DNA of 64,000 nucleotides, from contig NZ_JAKVOI010000001.1 in assembly GCF_022482905.1 (NCBI RefSeq), positions 1,365,958 through 1,429,957 on the forward strand, read 5' to 3'. The number at the start of each line of letters is the position of its first letter. The first letter of the stretch is position 1. Source of the DNA: Clostridium sp. Lineage in GTDB: Bacteria; Bacillota; Clostridia; Clostridiales; Clostridiaceae. A program made the translations under genes and the position numbers. Below the pieces are notes generated by a model. It saw only the letters and a list, made by a program, of their open reading frames with translations. It had not been told where the DNA came from and ran no database searches. Shown here piece by piece: positions 25,951 to 36,919 of the stretch.

Positions 25951-28059
25951 CTAAAGTTCTTTCTTTTTCACTTCTTCAATAATATAGGTCTCTATTATAT
26001 CTCCCTCTTTTATATCATTGAACTTTTCCACTGAAATTCCGCATTCAAATCCCTGTGGAACCTCTTTGGCATCATCCTTGAATCTTTTTAGAGATGCAAG
26101 CTGTGATTCAAATATGACTATACCGTCTCTTATTATTCTCACATTGCTGTTTCTGACTATTTTTCCATCAAGTACGTAACATCCTGCAATGGTTCCTATG
26201 CTGGATATTTTATATATCTGTCGCACTTCAGCTTTTCCGGTTACATTTTCTTTGTAATCAGGTTCAAGCATTCCAAGCATTGCGGATTTTACATCTTCTA
26301 TAGCCGTATAAATTACCCTATATGTCTTTATATCCACAGCTTCTTTCTCTGCAGCCTTTTCTGCATTACTGTCAGGCCTTACATTAAATCCTATTATAAT
26401 TGCATTTGATGCGGACGCCAGGCTTACATCAGTTTCCGTTATGGCTCCAACGGCTCCATGTATTACTCTTACCTTGACTTCTTCAGTTGAAAGTTTCTGT
26501 AGTGACTGTCTCAAAGCCTCTATAGATCCTTGGACATCGGCCTTTACAATTATATTCAATTCCTTTACTTTTCCTTCTTTTATCTGATTGTATAAGTCTT
26601 CGAGGGATACTTTATGAGTTGATTGAAGGTACTCCTCCCTTACTTTCTGTTTTCTTCTGTCTGCCAGTTCTCTTGCAGTTTTTTCATCTTTTACCTGATG
26701 GAATCTGTCTCCAGCTGAGGGTACTTCTGATAATCCAAGTATTTCAACCGGTATAGACGGCCCTGCGGATTTAATATTTTTACCTTTGTCATCAAACATA
26801 GCTCTTATTCTTCCATAAGTAGTTCCAACTATTATCGAATCTCCAACTCTCAGAGTTCCATTTTGAACAAGCAGTGTTGCAACAGGTCCTCTTCCCTTAT
26901 CCAATTTTGCTTCGATTACAGCTCCCTTGGCATTTCTATTTGGATTTGCTTTTAATTCCTGAACTTCAGCTGTCAAAAGTACCATTTCAAGGAGAGTATC
27001 CAACCCCTCTTTGGTATGTGCAGAAACTGGAACGCATATAGTATCCCCACCCCAGTCTTCCGGTGTAATACCATATTCGGTAAGTTCCTGTTTTACTCTG
27101 TCAGGATTTGCTCCTGGTCTGTCTATTTTATTTATAGCTACAACTATAGGTACATTTGCAGCTTTACAGTGATTTATTGCCTCCACAGTCTGCGGCATTA
27201 TACCGTCATCTGCAGCAACTACAAGTATGACTATATCGGTGATTTGAGCTCCTCTTGCCCTCATGGCGGTAAAAGCTTCGTGGCCCGGAGTATCCAAAAA
27301 TGTTATCTTCTCTCCATTTATATTTACAGTATAGGCACCTATATGCTGAGTTATTCCGCCGGCTTCATGTGTTGTTACCTTTGATTTCCTAATAGCATCC
27401 AAAAGCGACGTTTTACCATGATCAACATGACCCATTACCGTTACTACAGGCGGTTTTTTATCCAGATTTTCCTCATTGTCATCGTCTTCCTCCTGCTCCA
27501 CTGCTTCTTTGTCAATATCCCTTTCTTTTTTCATTAAAATGACATTGAACTTTTCTCCTAATTTTTCTGCTGTAGAAAAATCTATTTCCTGATTTATCGC
27601 TGCCATTACACCCATGAATATAAGCTGTTTTATGACTTCTGTAGATGACTTTCCGATCTTCTCTGATAATTCTTTTACAGTTATTGTATCATCAATTTCT
27701 ATTATCTTTTCTTCTTCATCTTCTCCAGAATTCTTTTTATTATCACCATCATCCTGTGTATTATTTTGAGATTTACTCTTGTATTTTCCCTTTGACCTGT
27801 TAGATTTGCTCTTTTTGGTAGAATCTTTTTGAACTGAAGGAATTTTATCCTTTACTTCCTCCTTCTCTTCTACTAGCTCCTCTTCTTTTTTATCATCCTT
27901 CTCAGAAAAGAATTCCTTTATAAGTTCCGCATCCTCTTCTTCTATAACACTCATATGATTTTTTACAGTTACACTAAATTCTTCAGAAAGAATTTCAATC
28001 AGTTCCTTGCTTGTAATATTTAATTCTTTAGCCAATTCATAAACTCTTATCTTTGACAA
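25951..28059 (-). CDS. infB: Translation initiation factor IF-2
   Basis: IF-2 is the GTPase that places initiator tRNA on the 30S subunit and promotes subunit joining. The 702-aa protein has an N-terminal IF2_N motif ([22 protein letters not shown]), a charged, low-complexity linker (about residues 65-125), a second IF2_N domain, then the G domain with [21 protein letters not shown] and NKID, followed by domains II-IV. It is short compared with enterobacterial IF-2 because of a short N-terminal linker. I use the TTG at 28059, six bases after GGGGGTG; the longer frame begins at another TTG with no ribosome site. It lies 17 bases after ylxQ. Confidence 0.97.
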   Translation of the reverse strand: MSKIRVYELAKELNITSKELIEILSEEFSVTVKNHMSVIEEEDAELIKEFFSEKDDKKEEELVEEKEEVKDKIPSVQKDSTKKSKSNRSKGKYKSKSQNNTQDDGDNKKNSGEDEEEKIIEIDDTITVKELSEKIGKSSTEVIKQLIFMGVMAAINQEIDFSTAEKLGEKFNVILMKKERDIDKEAVEQEEDDDNEENLDKKPPVVTVMGHVDHGKTSLLDAIRKSKVTTHEAGGITQHIGAYTVNINGEKITFLDTPGHEAFTAMRARGAQITDIVILVVAADDGIMPQTVEAINHCKAANVPIVVAINKIDRPGANPDRVKQELTEYGITPEDWGGDTICVPVSAHTKEGLDTLLEMVLLTAEVQELKANPNRNAKGAVIEAKLDKGRGPVATLLVQNGTLRVGDSIIVGTTYGRIRAMFDDKGKNIKSAGPSIPVEILGLSEVPSAGDRFHQVKDEKTARELADRRKQKVREEYLQSTHKVSLEDLYNQIKEGKVKELNIIVKADVQGSIEALRQSLQKLSTEEVKVRVIHGAVGAITETDVSLASASNAIIIGFNVRPDSNAEKAAEKEAVDIKTYRVIYTAIEDVKSAMLGMLEPDYKENVTGKAEVRQIYKISSIGTIAGCYVLDGKIVRNSNVRIIRDGIVIFESQLASLKRFKDDAKEVPQGFECGISVEKFNDIKEGDIIETYIIEEVKKKEL

Positions 28060-28076
28060 ATATTTCACCCCCAAAA

Positions 28077-28385
28077 TCAAGTTTGTACCTTATAAATATC
28101 TATAAGTTTTTCACTTATATTTTTATCCGTAATGCCAATCACCTTTATTGTCTGTTGTCCCACTGCGCATCCAAGTTCCTTTTCAGAGTACCTTTTTATT
28201 ATCTTTATATTATATTTATTGCCATAATTTAAAAATTTATTTAAAGTGTTGCAAGAAACATCTTCAGACAATATTATGAGACGTATATTACGTTTTTTTA
28301 TGCTTTGTTCACATTTATTATATCCTTCCAGAACCTTCCCTGCACGCTTGGCAATACCTAGAAATTGTAAGAAATTATCTTTCAT
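28077..28385 (-). CDS. L7Ae-family RNA-binding protein YlxQ
   Basis: A 102-aa kink-turn RNA-binding protein of the L7Ae/L30e/S12e family, encoded in the conserved nusA-ylxR-ylxQ-infB order. The N-terminal [25 protein letters not shown] carries the family's first helix and the glycine-rich turn. Function in ribosome biogenesis or RNA binding is probable but not defined. I start at the second ATG (28385), because AAAGG lies directly against the first; the start overlaps the end of ylxR by 11 bases. Confidence 0.85.
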   Translation of the reverse strand: MKDNFLQFLGIAKRAGKVLEGYNKCEQSIKKRNIRLIILSEDVSCNTLNKFLNYGNKYNIKIIKRYSEKELGCAVGQQTIKVIGITDKNISEKLIDIYKVQT

Positions 28386-28644
28386 TCTGTATTTCATCCT
28401 TTAATTTATTATAAAGTTCATTATCTATATCAGCTTCGAGATTTTTCTGGAGCCTCTTATTTTTAAATGCCTTCTCCAGGCACATGATATCCTTGCAGAT
28501 ATACGCTCCTCTGCCGTTCTTCTTACCGGTAAGATCTACAAAGACCTCTCCTTCTTTATTTCTTACAACTCTTATGAGTTCCCTTTTGGGTTTCATTTCC
28601 ATACATCCAAGACACATTCTCTGTGGTATTTTTTTCTTTTTCAT
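28375..28644 (-). CDS. YlxR-family nucleic-acid-binding protein
   Basis: An 89-aa DUF448 protein with the typical PQRMCLGCMEMKPKRELIRVVR start and GRGAYIC motif. YlxR proteins bind RNA or nucleoid in Gram-positive bacteria and have been tied to expression control of rRNA or metabolic genes. It is located between nusA and ylxQ as usual, and overlaps ylxQ. Confidence 0.9.
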   Translation of the reverse strand: MKKKKIPQRMCLGCMEMKPKRELIRVVRNKEGEVFVDLTGKKNGRGAYICKDIMCLEKAFKNKRLQKNLEADIDNELYNKLKDEIQNER

Positions 28645-28657
28645 AAATCACACCACC

Positions 28658-29773
28658 TTACTTTATAATATGATTTTCTACGCCTTCATCTTCACTCTCT
28701 TCTATTTTACCATTACTTTCATCCAATTTCTTTATCTGCGATTTGCTCTTTATGTCAATTTTCCAACCTGTAAGCTTTGCAGCCAACCTTACATTCTGCC
28801 CTTCCTTTCCTATTGCAAGAGACAACTGGTCATCATCTACTATAATTTGTGCAAATTTACTGTCCTCATCCAGCTGCACATCTAAAACCCTGGCAGGACT
28901 AAGTGCATTTGATATATACTCTTCTGGAAGTTTGCTCCACTTTATTATATCTATTTTTTCATTTTTGAGTTCATTTACTATGCTCTGTACTCTTGCTCCT
29001 TTAGGACCTACACAAGCTCCCATGGGATCAACATTTTCATCGTTGGAATGTACAGCAATCTTTGTCCTCGAACCTGCTTCCCTTGCAATGGATTTTATAT
29101 CCACTATACCATCGAATATTTCCGGTACCTCCAGCTCAAACAATCTCTTTATGAGTCCTGGATGAGTCCTGGATATGACAATTTGAGCACCTTTTGTAGT
29201 ATTTTTAACCTCCACTATATACAGTTTAATTCTATCGTTATAATTATACCTTTCACCCGGCATCTGCTCATTAGGGCCAAGTACTGCTTCTGTTTTTCCA
29301 AGATCTATAAGCACATTGTTTTTATCTTTTCTAATTACTACTCCTGTTATTATGTCATCTTCTTTTTCTGCAAAATCATTGTATATTATCCGTCTTTCTT
29401 CTTCTTTTATTCTCTGGACTACAACCTGTTTTGCAGCTTGTGCGGCAACTCTTCCAAATTTTCTGGGAGTCACTTCTATACTTACCAGATCACCAAGTTC
29501 ATATTTTGCATCTATTGATTTCGCATCCTCAAGTGATATTTCATTTATATCATCTTCCGGAGATTCCACTACTGTTTTCTGTGAATATACATGTATTTCT
29601 CCATTTTCTCTGTCCATAGTAACTTTTACACTTTGATTTCCGCTACCGCGCACAACATAATTTTTCTTGTAAGCTGCTACTAGTGCATCTTCTATAGTGG
29701 TAAACAGCAAATCTTTACTTATTCCCTTTTCTTTTACTATCTCTTTCAAGGCCTCTATAAATTCCTGATTCAT
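28658..29773 (-). CDS. nusA: Transcription termination/antitermination factor NusA
   Basis: NusA binds RNA polymerase and nascent RNA to control pausing, termination and rRNA antitermination. The 371-aa protein has the N-terminal polymerase-binding domain (FIEALKEIVKEKGIS), an S1 domain, and tandem KH domains (DPMGACVGPKGARVQSIVNEL and AIGKEGQNVRLAAKLTGW). It lacks the C-terminal acidic repeats of enterobacterial NusA, as in other Firmicutes, and ends in a short acidic tail. I start at the second ATG (29773), seven bases after GGGGAGGT; the first is too close. Confidence 0.96.
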   Translation of the reverse strand: MNQEFIEALKEIVKEKGISKDLLFTTIEDALVAAYKKNYVVRGSGNQSVKVTMDRENGEIHVYSQKTVVESPEDDINEISLEDAKSIDAKYELGDLVSIEVTPRKFGRVAAQAAKQVVVQRIKEEERRIIYNDFAEKEDDIITGVVIRKDKNNVLIDLGKTEAVLGPNEQMPGERYNYNDRIKLYIVEVKNTTKGAQIVISRTHPGLIKRLFELEVPEIFDGIVDIKSIAREAGSRTKIAVHSNDENVDPMGACVGPKGARVQSIVNELKNEKIDIIKWSKLPEEYISNALSPARVLDVQLDEDSKFAQIIVDDDQLSLAIGKEGQNVRLAAKLTGWKIDIKSKSQIKKLDESNGKIEESEDEGVENHIIK

Positions 29774-29788
29774 TTTCATTACCTCCCC

Positions 29789-30247
29789 TTAGAAATTGAC
29801 CTTTAAACTAACATCGGAAATTTTATTTCTCGGAATATCAATACTCTGAAATTCAGTTTTTAATTTCAATTCCTCAGAATTAAAATCAAGAAGTTCTCCT
29901 TCATATTCTTTCTTTCCATTAAGCAGTCCAGCTATATTGACTCTTACCATATTTCCTATATACCTCTTGAAATGTTCATCAGTATAAAGTTTTCTCTCTA
30001 TTCCCGGTGAAGATACCTCAAGATAATAAGAAAAACTTATTGGATCCTTCTCGTCCAGAATACTGCTTACAGCCCTGCTCACTTTTTCACAGTCATCCAG
30101 AGATATATTGCTATCCTGCTTATCTATATATATTCTCAAATAATTCTCGTTTTCCTCCTTTACCAGTTCTAAATAATACAATTCATAATTTAGACTTTCT
30201 ACCAGAGGATCTATCAATTTATGAAGTTTATTTATAAGGTTATTCAT
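29789..30247 (-). CDS. rimP: Ribosome maturation factor RimP
   Basis: A 152-aa 30S maturation factor with an N-terminal alpha/beta domain ([55 protein letters not shown]) and a C-terminal SH3-like domain. It is the first gene of the nusA-infB operon. AGGAGGAAG precedes the ATG. The upstream 211-base gap holds the two polC terminators. Confidence 0.95.
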   Translation of the reverse strand: MNNLINKLHKLIDPLVESLNYELYYLELVKEENENYLRIYIDKQDSNISLDDCEKVSRAVSSILDEKDPISFSYYLEVSSPGIERKLYTDEHFKRYIGNMVRVNIAGLLNGKKEYEGELLDFNSEELKLKTEFQSIDIPRNKISDVSLKVNF

Positions 30248-30312
30248 ATCTTACTTCCTCCTCAATACATAGTTTAAACAATTTGATTTAAAAAGATGTT
30301 AACAGCTATAAT

Positions 30313-30338
30313 AAAAACGCAACTTATGCTGCGTTTTT
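30313..30338 (-). terminator. Second terminator downstream of polC
   Basis: Perfect stem AAAAACGCA/TGCGTTTTT with an eight-base loop. The arm itself supplies a U-run on the minus strand, and the symmetry would let it work on the plus strand too. It backs up the terminator at 30357-30378. Confidence 0.85.
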
Positions 30339-30356
30339 GCATTTTTACAAATAGAA

Positions 30357-30378
30357 AGAGTGGGCTAAAACCCACTCT
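30357..30378 (-). terminator. First terminator downstream of polC
   Basis: Perfect stem AGAGTGGG/CCCACTCT with a six-base loop, followed on the minus strand by TTCTATTT. Together with the next hairpin it closes the cdsA-dxr-rseP-ispG-polC transcription unit and insulates rimP. Confidence 0.85.
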
Positions 30379-30458
30379 GCAATTAAACAAGCTTCCGTAA
30401 AATTACTAAATACATTCTATCATACTAAAATACTTATTTCAAGACAAATATTTTTACC

Positions 30459-33400
30459 TTATGCAAACAGGCACAGTTGGTTTGTTTCAGGAAGTCCCTT
30501 GAGGCATCCATGTTCATCCAGCATTTCCATTACACTCTTTGAAACTTTGGCTCTCGTTCTCAGATCCTCCTTTGAAATAAATTCTCCCCTCTCTCTGGCA
30601 GACACTATATTTTGTGCTGCATTTTCACCTACACCCTGAAGTGTATTTATGGGAATTCTTATGCCGCTGTCCTCTATCAAAAATTTTACAGCATCCGATT
30701 TGTATATATCCACCGGGAGAAATTTTATCTTTCTTTTGTACATCTCATATGAAAGCTCCAAAATAGTTAGCAGTCCCTTGTCTTTCTGGGTTGCATTATT
30801 ACCCATGGCATATATTTCATCCATCTTTCTCTTTATTGAATCCTCCCCTTTTACAATTACATCAACATCAAATTCATCTGCCCTTACAGTAAAATAAGTC
30901 GCATAATATGCTTCCGGATAGTACACCTTGAAGTATGCAATTCTCATTGCCATCATTACATAGGCAACTGCATGACCTTTGGGGAACATGTATTTTATCT
31001 TCTTGCAGGATTCTATATACCAATCCGGGACATCGTGCTCTTTCATAAGAGCCTCTCTCTCCTCTGTAAGCCCTTTTCCCTTCCTCACTTTCTCCATTAT
31101 GGTAAAAGCATCCTTGGGCTGAAGTTCCTTTCCAATAAGATACATCATTATATCGTCTCTGCAGGCTATACAGTCACTCAGAGTTGTATACCCTTCCTTT
31201 ATATAGTACTGCGCATTATTAAGCCACACATTGGTACCATGTGAAAGTCCAGATATTCTCACAAGATCTGAAAAACTCTTTGGTTTTGTATCCAGAAGCA
31301 TCTGTCTTACAAATTTAGTACCAAATTCAGGCAGGCCGTAAGTTCCAACAGGGCATCCGAGCTCCTCTTCTGTAACGCCAAGTGCCTCCGGTGACGTAAA
31401 AAGACTTATTACCTTAGGATCCCCAAGTGGAATCTTTTTGGGATTAACTCCGGTCAAATCCTGAAGCATCCTGAGTACTGTAGGATCATCGTGGCCCAGT
31501 ATATCAAGCTTCAACAGCCTTCCACTTATAGAATGATAATCAAAGTGTGTTGTTATTATATCAGTATCATTGTCATTAGCAGGGTGTTGAACTGGTGTAA
31601 AATTATATATTTCATTGTCACTTGGAACTACCATTACCCCTCCAGGATGCTGCCCGGTAGTTCTCTTTATCCCTGTACATCCCATTGTGAGTCTCTCAAC
31701 CTCGGCCTGGGGTACTGTTATATTTCTTTCAGACAAGTACTTTTTCACATACCCGTAGGCAGTCTTCTCGGCTACGGTGCCAATTGTTCCGGCTTTAAAA
31801 ACGTGACCCTTTCCAAATAGCTCTTCCGTGTACTTGTGAACTACTGATTGATATTCACCGGAAAAATTCAGATCTATATCCGGTTCCTTGTCTCCATTGA
31901 ATCCAAGAAAGGTTTCAAAAGGTATGTCATGACCGTCACGCCTCATTTCTGTTCCGCATTCAGGGCAGTTCTTCTCCGGAAGATCTGCTCCCGAGCTCAC
32001 GGAACCATCCGTAATAAATTCACTGTGTTTGCACTTTGGACATACATAATGGGGTGGGAGTCCGTTTACTTCAGTAATATTTGACATTGTTGCTACAAAT
32101 GAAGATCCTACCGATCCCCTTGATCCTACCAGATAACCATCCTGTGAGGATTTGGCCACAAGCTTTTCCGCAATGAGGTACAGAACTGCATATCCATTGT
32201 TTATTATTGAATTCAACTCTTTATCCAGCCTTTTCTGTACTATGTCAGGTAACTTTTCGCCATATATGGAGTGTACCTTGTTAAGTGTCATTTCCTTTAT
32301 CTGCTCTTCCGCCCCTTCTATTTTAGGAGGAAATGTCTCATCAGGTATAGGCTTTACATCACCTATCATATCTGCAATCATGTTTGTGTTTTCTACAACC
32401 ACTTCCATGGCCTTTTTCTCACCTAAATATGTAAATTCCGAGAGCATCTCTTCTGTAGTTCTGAAGTAAAGCGGCGGTTGACTGTCTGCATCGGAAAATC
32501 CCTGGCCGGCCATTATTATACGCCTGAACACCTCATCCCTTTTATCCATGAAATGTACATCTCCTGTAGCAATTACAGGTATATTGTACTTTTCTCCAAG
32601 TGAGCATATTCTCTCGTTTATTCTTATGAGTTCGTCATCATCCTTAACAGTTCCATTTTGAATCATGAACTTATTGTTCCCTATAGGCTGTATTTCCAGA
32701 TAGTCGTAAAATTTCAGAATATCCTCCATTTCAGCATCACTTTTCCCGCTGAGTACCATCCTGTATACCTGTCCTGCTTCACAGGCTCCTCCTATTATAA
32801 GTCCTTTCCTGTATTTCATTATGAGACTCTTCGGCATTCGTGGTCTTTTGAAAAAATAGTCAAGATGGGAAAGTGAAACAAGTTTGTATAGATTTTTCAA
32901 TCCCACCTGATTTTTAACAAGTATTATGAGATGATATGTAGGCTGTTTTTTAACATCTATATTTTTCAGGAATTCCTCATTAAGTGTTTCCAAATCCGAT
33001 ATATTCCTGTCTTCCAGCATTTTAAAACACTTTAAGAGTATTTGGGCCGTCGCCCCTGCATCATCTACGGCTCTATGGTGATTTTCCAGAGACACTCCAA
33101 GATGTTTGGCAACTATATTCAATTTGAATTTCTTCAGTTCTGGAATGAGGAATCTGCACAATGCCACCGTATCCATAATAGGGCAGTTGAATTCCAGATT
33201 CATATCCCTGCAGTTTTTCTTTATAAATCCCGTATCAAAGCTTGCATTATGGGCCACAACCACAGCATCACCTACAAACTCCAAAAAATCGGGGAGTATT
33301 TTCCCTATTCCATCTGCCTTCTCTACCATTTCATCTGTAATGCTTGTAAGTTCTACAATATTCATCGGTATTGGTATTCCCGGATTTACAAATTCACTGA

Positions 33401-34769
33401 ATTTGTCTATTACCTTACCGTCTTTTATCTTTACCGCACCTATTTCTATTATCCTATCATTGATACTGGACAGCCCCGTGGTTTCAATATCAAATACAAC
33501 ATATGTGTCCTGCAAGCTTCTCTTTCCTGGATTTATAGTAATTGGTATTCCATCATCTACAAGATAGGCTTCCACGCCATATATGACCTTTATATTGTTC
33601 TTTTGGGCAGCAGCCATGGCCTCGGGATATGCCTGAACTACACCATGGTCCGTTATAGCTATGGCTTTATGTCCGTAAGATGCCGCCCTTTCTATAAGAC
33701 TTGATGCAGAACTTACTGCATCCATGGCACTCATCTGTGTGTGCAGATGCAGTTCCACTCTCTTTTTCTCCGCATCGTCCTGTTTTTTTATCTTAATGGA
33801 TTTTACTATGTCCTTTGCCATTATTACCAGTTCTCTTGCATAGGGATCATTTACGGTTTCACCTCTTACCATACAGTAGAGGCCTTCTTTTATCTCCTCA
33901 ATTATTCTGTCCGCATCCCTGGGTCTCGGAAAAAATTTTACAGTAATTGAACTTGTATAATCCGTTATGTAAAATGTAATTATTTTTCTTCCCATCTTGG
34001 TCTCTATTATTTCCTTTTTGAATATGGTTCCCTGTATTGCAACTACACCCTGGACTTCTGTTATCGACTTTATTTCAACAGGTGATATCGTTATATTCCT
34101 TCCAAATATTACATTGGCGGATTTTGAAGCATTCTTTTCATTTTGAAACTTTAATTTTTTCTCTTTCTGTGTACTGTTCGATTCCGGAGCAGAAACAACT
34201 TTTCTGTTTTTCATCAGGTACTTTATATAATCTTTTTCCTTGTCTTCACTTTCATCTAAAAAATTTTCATTACTGAGAGTTTTATCATATACAATATGAA
34301 CACTGCAGTCTATGCCGAATATATCCTTTATAATTTTTTTCATTTTATTTTCAACGCTTTTGTCCTGAAGAAAACTGCACAGGAAACTATTGCCGTTATA
34401 CAGATTTATAGAGCTGTCATCTACCGTTCTTGAAGACTTTGCCAAAAACTGTCTGCATACCGGAACATATGAAGATACCACATTTACAACTTCCATCCAA
34501 TAATTTTCGCAAATATCCTTTAGGGATACATTCGATATATCTTTGCAGCATATGAGATCAATATTTTGAAAGCATCCAAGCTGCTTTGACACAAGCTGCT
34601 TTATCCTGGATTGAATGGAATCATTGAGTTCATTTACAGATTTAACTATTATATTGAGCTTGTTGCTCTTTTTCAAATACTGTACTTTTTGAAGTTTTAT
34701 GTCCTCCAGGACACCATCAGTGCTGCAATCTATATTCTGCTGTAAAATCTTTTTAATATCAGTTCTCAT
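30459..34769 (-). CDS. polC: DNA polymerase III PolC-type alpha subunit
   Basis: PolC is the replicative polymerase of low-G+C Gram-positives, with built-in proofreading. The 1436-aa protein shows an N-terminal domain, an OB fold (about 220-310), a PHP domain ([14 protein letters not shown]) interrupted by the DEDDh exonuclease ([10 protein letters not shown] ... HNASFDTGF ... HRAVDDA), the catalytic palm with [11 protein letters not shown], and a C-terminal duplex-binding region with a four-cysteine zinc motif (CPKC ... CPEC). The length matches Bacillus PolC (about 1437 aa). AAGGAGGTG precedes the ATG. It follows ispG by 28 bases. Confidence 0.98.
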   Translation of the reverse strand: MRTDIKKILQQNIDCSTDGVLEDIKLQKVQYLKKSNKLNIIVKSVNELNDSIQSRIKQLVSKQLGCFQNIDLICCKDISNVSLKDICENYWMEVVNVVSSYVPVCRQFLAKSSRTVDDSSINLYNGNSFLCSFLQDKSVENKMKKIIKDIFGIDCSVHIVYDKTLSNENFLDESEDKEKDYIKYLMKNRKVVSAPESNSTQKEKKLKFQNEKNASKSANVIFGRNITISPVEIKSITEVQGVVAIQGTIFKKEIIETKMGRKIITFYITDYTSSITVKFFPRPRDADRIIEEIKEGLYCMVRGETVNDPYARELVIMAKDIVKSIKIKKQDDAEKKRVELHLHTQMSAMDAVSSASSLIERAASYGHKAIAITDHGVVQAYPEAMAAAQKNNIKVIYGVEAYLVDDGIPITINPGKRSLQDTYVVFDIETTGLSSINDRIIEIGAVKIKDGKVIDKFSEFVNPGIPIPMNIVELTSITDEMVEKADGIGKILPDFLEFVGDAVVVAHNASFDTGFIKKNCRDMNLEFNCPIMDTVALCRFLIPELKKFKLNIVAKHLGVSLENHHRAVDDAGATAQILLKCFKMLEDRNISDLETLNEEFLKNIDVKKQPTYHLIILVKNQVGLKNLYKLVSLSHLDYFFKRPRMPKSLIMKYRKGLIIGGACEAGQVYRMVLSGKSDAEMEDILKFYDYLEIQPIGNNKFMIQNGTVKDDDELIRINERICSLGEKYNIPVIATGDVHFMDKRDEVFRRIIMAGQGFSDADSQPPLYFRTTEEMLSEFTYLGEKKAMEVVVENTNMIADMIGDVKPIPDETFPPKIEGAEEQIKEMTLNKVHSIYGEKLPDIVQKRLDKELNSIINNGYAVLYLIAEKLVAKSSQDGYLVGSRGSVGSSFVATMSNITEVNGLPPHYVCPKCKHSEFITDGSVSSGADLPEKNCPECGTEMRRDGHDIPFETFLGFNGDKEPDIDLNFSGEYQSVVHKYTEELFGKGHVFKAGTIGTVAEKTAYGYVKKYLSERNITVPQAEVERLTMGCTGIKRTTGQHPGGVMVVPSDNEIYNFTPVQHPANDNDTDIITTHFDYHSISGRLLKLDILGHDDPTVLRMLQDLTGVNPKKIPLGDPKVISLFTSPEALGVTEEELGCPVGTYGLPEFGTKFVRQMLLDTKPKSFSDLVRISGLSHGTNVWLNNAQYYIKEGYTTLSDCIACRDDIMMYLIGKELQPKDAFTIMEKVRKGKGLTEEREALMKEHDVPDWYIESCKKIKYMFPKGHAVAYVMMAMRIAYFKVYYPEAYYATYFTVRADEFDVDVIVKGEDSIKRKMDEIYAMGNNATQKDKGLLTILELSYEMYKRKIKFLPVDIYKSDAVKFLIEDSGIRIPINTLQGVGENAAQNIVSARERGEFISKEDLRTRAKVSKSVMEMLDEHGCLKGLPETNQLCLFA

Positions 34770-34797
34770 AATTCACCTCCTTAACTTCAAAGGCAAG

Positions 34798-35847
34798 CTA
34801 CATATTTTCAATTTCCTCCATGAGTGCTTCAACCAGATTGTCTTCACTCACCTTTTTTATAATCCTGCCATTTTTAAATATAAGTCCCATACTATTTCCT
34901 CCAGCAATTCCAATATCTGCTTCTGCTGCTTCTCCAGGTCCATTTACCACGCATCCCATAACTGCAACTTTAATGTTTTTATTCACATTGGAAAGGCGCT
35001 CTTCTACTTCCTCTGCTATCTTTATGAGATCAATTTGTGTCCTGCCGCAGGTCGGACACGATATAAGTTCAATTCCCTTCTTCAAAAGTCCACAGGCTTT
35101 TAAAATTTCCTTTCCGGTCTCAACTTCCTTTACCGGATTTCCTGTAAGTGAAACTCTTATAGTGTCTCCTATTCCCTCCATTAGAAGCGTGCCTATTCCC
35201 ACACTGGATTTTATTGTACCTCTAAATGGAGTACCTGCCTCAGTCACTCCAAGATGGAGAGGATAATCCGTAATTTTTGATATACTTCTGTAACTTTCAA
35301 TCATCTGGACGACATTTGAAGACTTTATAGATATCACTATATCGTGAAAATCCTCATTTTCCAGTATGGAAACATGATGCATTGCACTTTCAACAAGTGC
35401 TTCAGATGAAACTCTTCCATATTTATCTAGTATATCCTTGCTCAGGGAACCCGAATTTACCCCTATTCGTATAGGTATTCCCGAGGCCTTCGCACTTTTT
35501 GCAACTTCCTTTACTCTATGTTCGTCTCCTATGTTTCCTGGATTTATTCTAAGAGCCGATACTCCGTTTTTTATTGATTCAAGTGCCAGCCTGTAGTCAA
35601 AATGTATATCTGCAACTACAGGTATACTGGAAGCTTTTACAATATCCCTTAAAGCATCACAGGCTTCCATATCCGGTACGGCACATCTTACAATATCGCA
35701 TCCTGCCTTTTCCAGTTCCAGTATCTGATCTATGGTGCTTTTTTTATCTCTCGTATCCGTATTTGTCATGGATTGAACCGTTATATCAGAATTCTCCCCT
35801 ACAAATACATCTCCCAATTTTATCTTTTTTGTATGTGATCTTTTCAT
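34798..35847 (-). CDS. ispG: 4-hydroxy-3-methylbut-2-en-1-yl diphosphate synthase
   Basis: IspG (GcpE) is the [4Fe-4S] enzyme of the methylerythritol phosphate pathway that converts MEcPP to HMBPP. The 349-aa protein contains the TIM-barrel start VQSMTNTDTRD, ALRINPGNIG, and the C-terminal cluster domain with CPTCGRTQIDL and VMGCVVNGPGEA. The pathway partner dxr is two genes upstream in the same cluster, so the cluster supplies isoprenoid precursors for the adjacent UppS product. Confidence 0.97.
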   Translation of the reverse strand: MKRSHTKKIKLGDVFVGENSDITVQSMTNTDTRDKKSTIDQILELEKAGCDIVRCAVPDMEACDALRDIVKASSIPVVADIHFDYRLALESIKNGVSALRINPGNIGDEHRVKEVAKSAKASGIPIRIGVNSGSLSKDILDKYGRVSSEALVESAMHHVSILENEDFHDIVISIKSSNVVQMIESYRSISKITDYPLHLGVTEAGTPFRGTIKSSVGIGTLLMEGIGDTIRVSLTGNPVKEVETGKEILKACGLLKKGIELISCPTCGRTQIDLIKIAEEVEERLSNVNKNIKVAVMGCVVNGPGEAAEADIGIAGGNSMGLIFKNGRIIKKVSEDNLVEALMEEIENM

Positions 35848-35882
35848 TTTGAATTCTCTGCCTTTAGATTAAATTTTATACT

Positions 35883-36893
35883 TTAAAACTGAACAGGATG
35901 CAGCACATCCTTTACCGTCACAAGAACCATCAGAATCATCAATATGGCAAATCCTACATAATTAATTACTCCAACTTTATTCTGGTCGACTTTTTTTCCT
36001 GTTATTATTTCAAATATAAATAAAAATATATAACCTCCGTCCAGCGCAGGGAATGGTATTATATTAAATATTGCAAGCTGGATGCTTATATAAGCACAAA
36101 AGGCCAGCAATGTAAATATTCCCGCTTTTGCAGCAGCACCCGACATTTTTATTATGGTTACAGGGCCACCTACATTATCCATATTGGCTTTTCCCATAAA
36201 CAATGTCTTAAAAAAAGCAATTGTTTGATTTATTAGAGACCTCGTTTCTATAACTCCATAATATACAGACTGTCCTATACCCGGATTTAAAATCTGTTTT
36301 CCATAGGCTCCAATCATATACCTGTTTTCAGATTTGTCAAATACAGGTTTTACCACAACCTGTTTGGTTGCATCCCCTCTTTTGTAAACTATATTTACTG
36401 GATTCTGCCCATTCATATACACTTCTGTCAGAAAGTCTTCCCAGGTGAGAATTTTAGAATTATTGGCCTTTATTATCCTGTCTCCGGCTTTTAGTCCTAC
36501 TTCTTGAGCTGGTTTGTTTGCAATCGTCTTGTCTATTATCGGTGCCCAGTATCCTTTTTGTGATGCTATAACGGCAAATAGAACTATTCCCAGCAAAAGG
36601 TTCATTATAGGTCCGGCAGCTACAATGCTGAGTTTTCTAATGGGGCTTTTATTGTTGAAAGCTCTCGGGTCTGCACTATCCCCTTCTTCACCAAGCATTT
36701 TTACATATCCTCCTATGGGAAGCAGTTTGATGGAATATTTGGTTTCCTTTCCTTTTATTCCAACAAGCTGTGGTCCCATGCCTATGGCAAATTCCTCAAC
36801 TTTCACTCCATTTATTTTAGCAAGTGTAAAATGTCCCAATTCATGAATCAAAATCAACAGTCCAAAAGCCAGTATAGCTGCAATTATATACAA
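35883..36893 (-). CDS. rseP: Site-2 zinc metalloprotease RseP/RasP
   Basis: A 336-aa intramembrane protease that cleaves membrane-anchored anti-sigma factors and remnant signal peptides. The HExxH motif lies in the first membrane helix (ILIHELGHF; His17, Glu18, His21), a PDZ domain occupies about residues 115-200, and the C-terminal NIIPFPALDGGY provides the third zinc ligand. The start is a TTG with AGGAGG eight bases upstream. It sits between dxr and ispG as usual. Confidence 0.95.
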   Translation of the reverse strand: MYIIAAILAFGLLILIHELGHFTLAKINGVKVEEFAIGMGPQLVGIKGKETKYSIKLLPIGGYVKMLGEEGDSADPRAFNNKSPIRKLSIVAAGPIMNLLLGIVLFAVIASQKGYWAPIIDKTIANKPAQEVGLKAGDRIIKANNSKILTWEDFLTEVYMNGQNPVNIVYKRGDATKQVVVKPVFDKSENRYMIGAYGKQILNPGIGQSVYYGVIETRSLINQTIAFFKTLFMGKANMDNVGGPVTIIKMSGAAAKAGIFTLLAFCAYISIQLAIFNIIPFPALDGGYIFLFIFEIITGKKVDQNKVGVINYVGFAILMILMVLVTVKDVLHPVQF

Positions 36894-36919
36894 ATAGCAT
36901 TCCTCCTAAATAATCAATT

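Noticed and set aside
33042-33704. Plus-strand ORF of 220 codons within polC
   Set aside because: It lies entirely opposite the PolC exonuclease and PHP coding sequence, with low-complexity aromatic-rich translation and no ribosome site.
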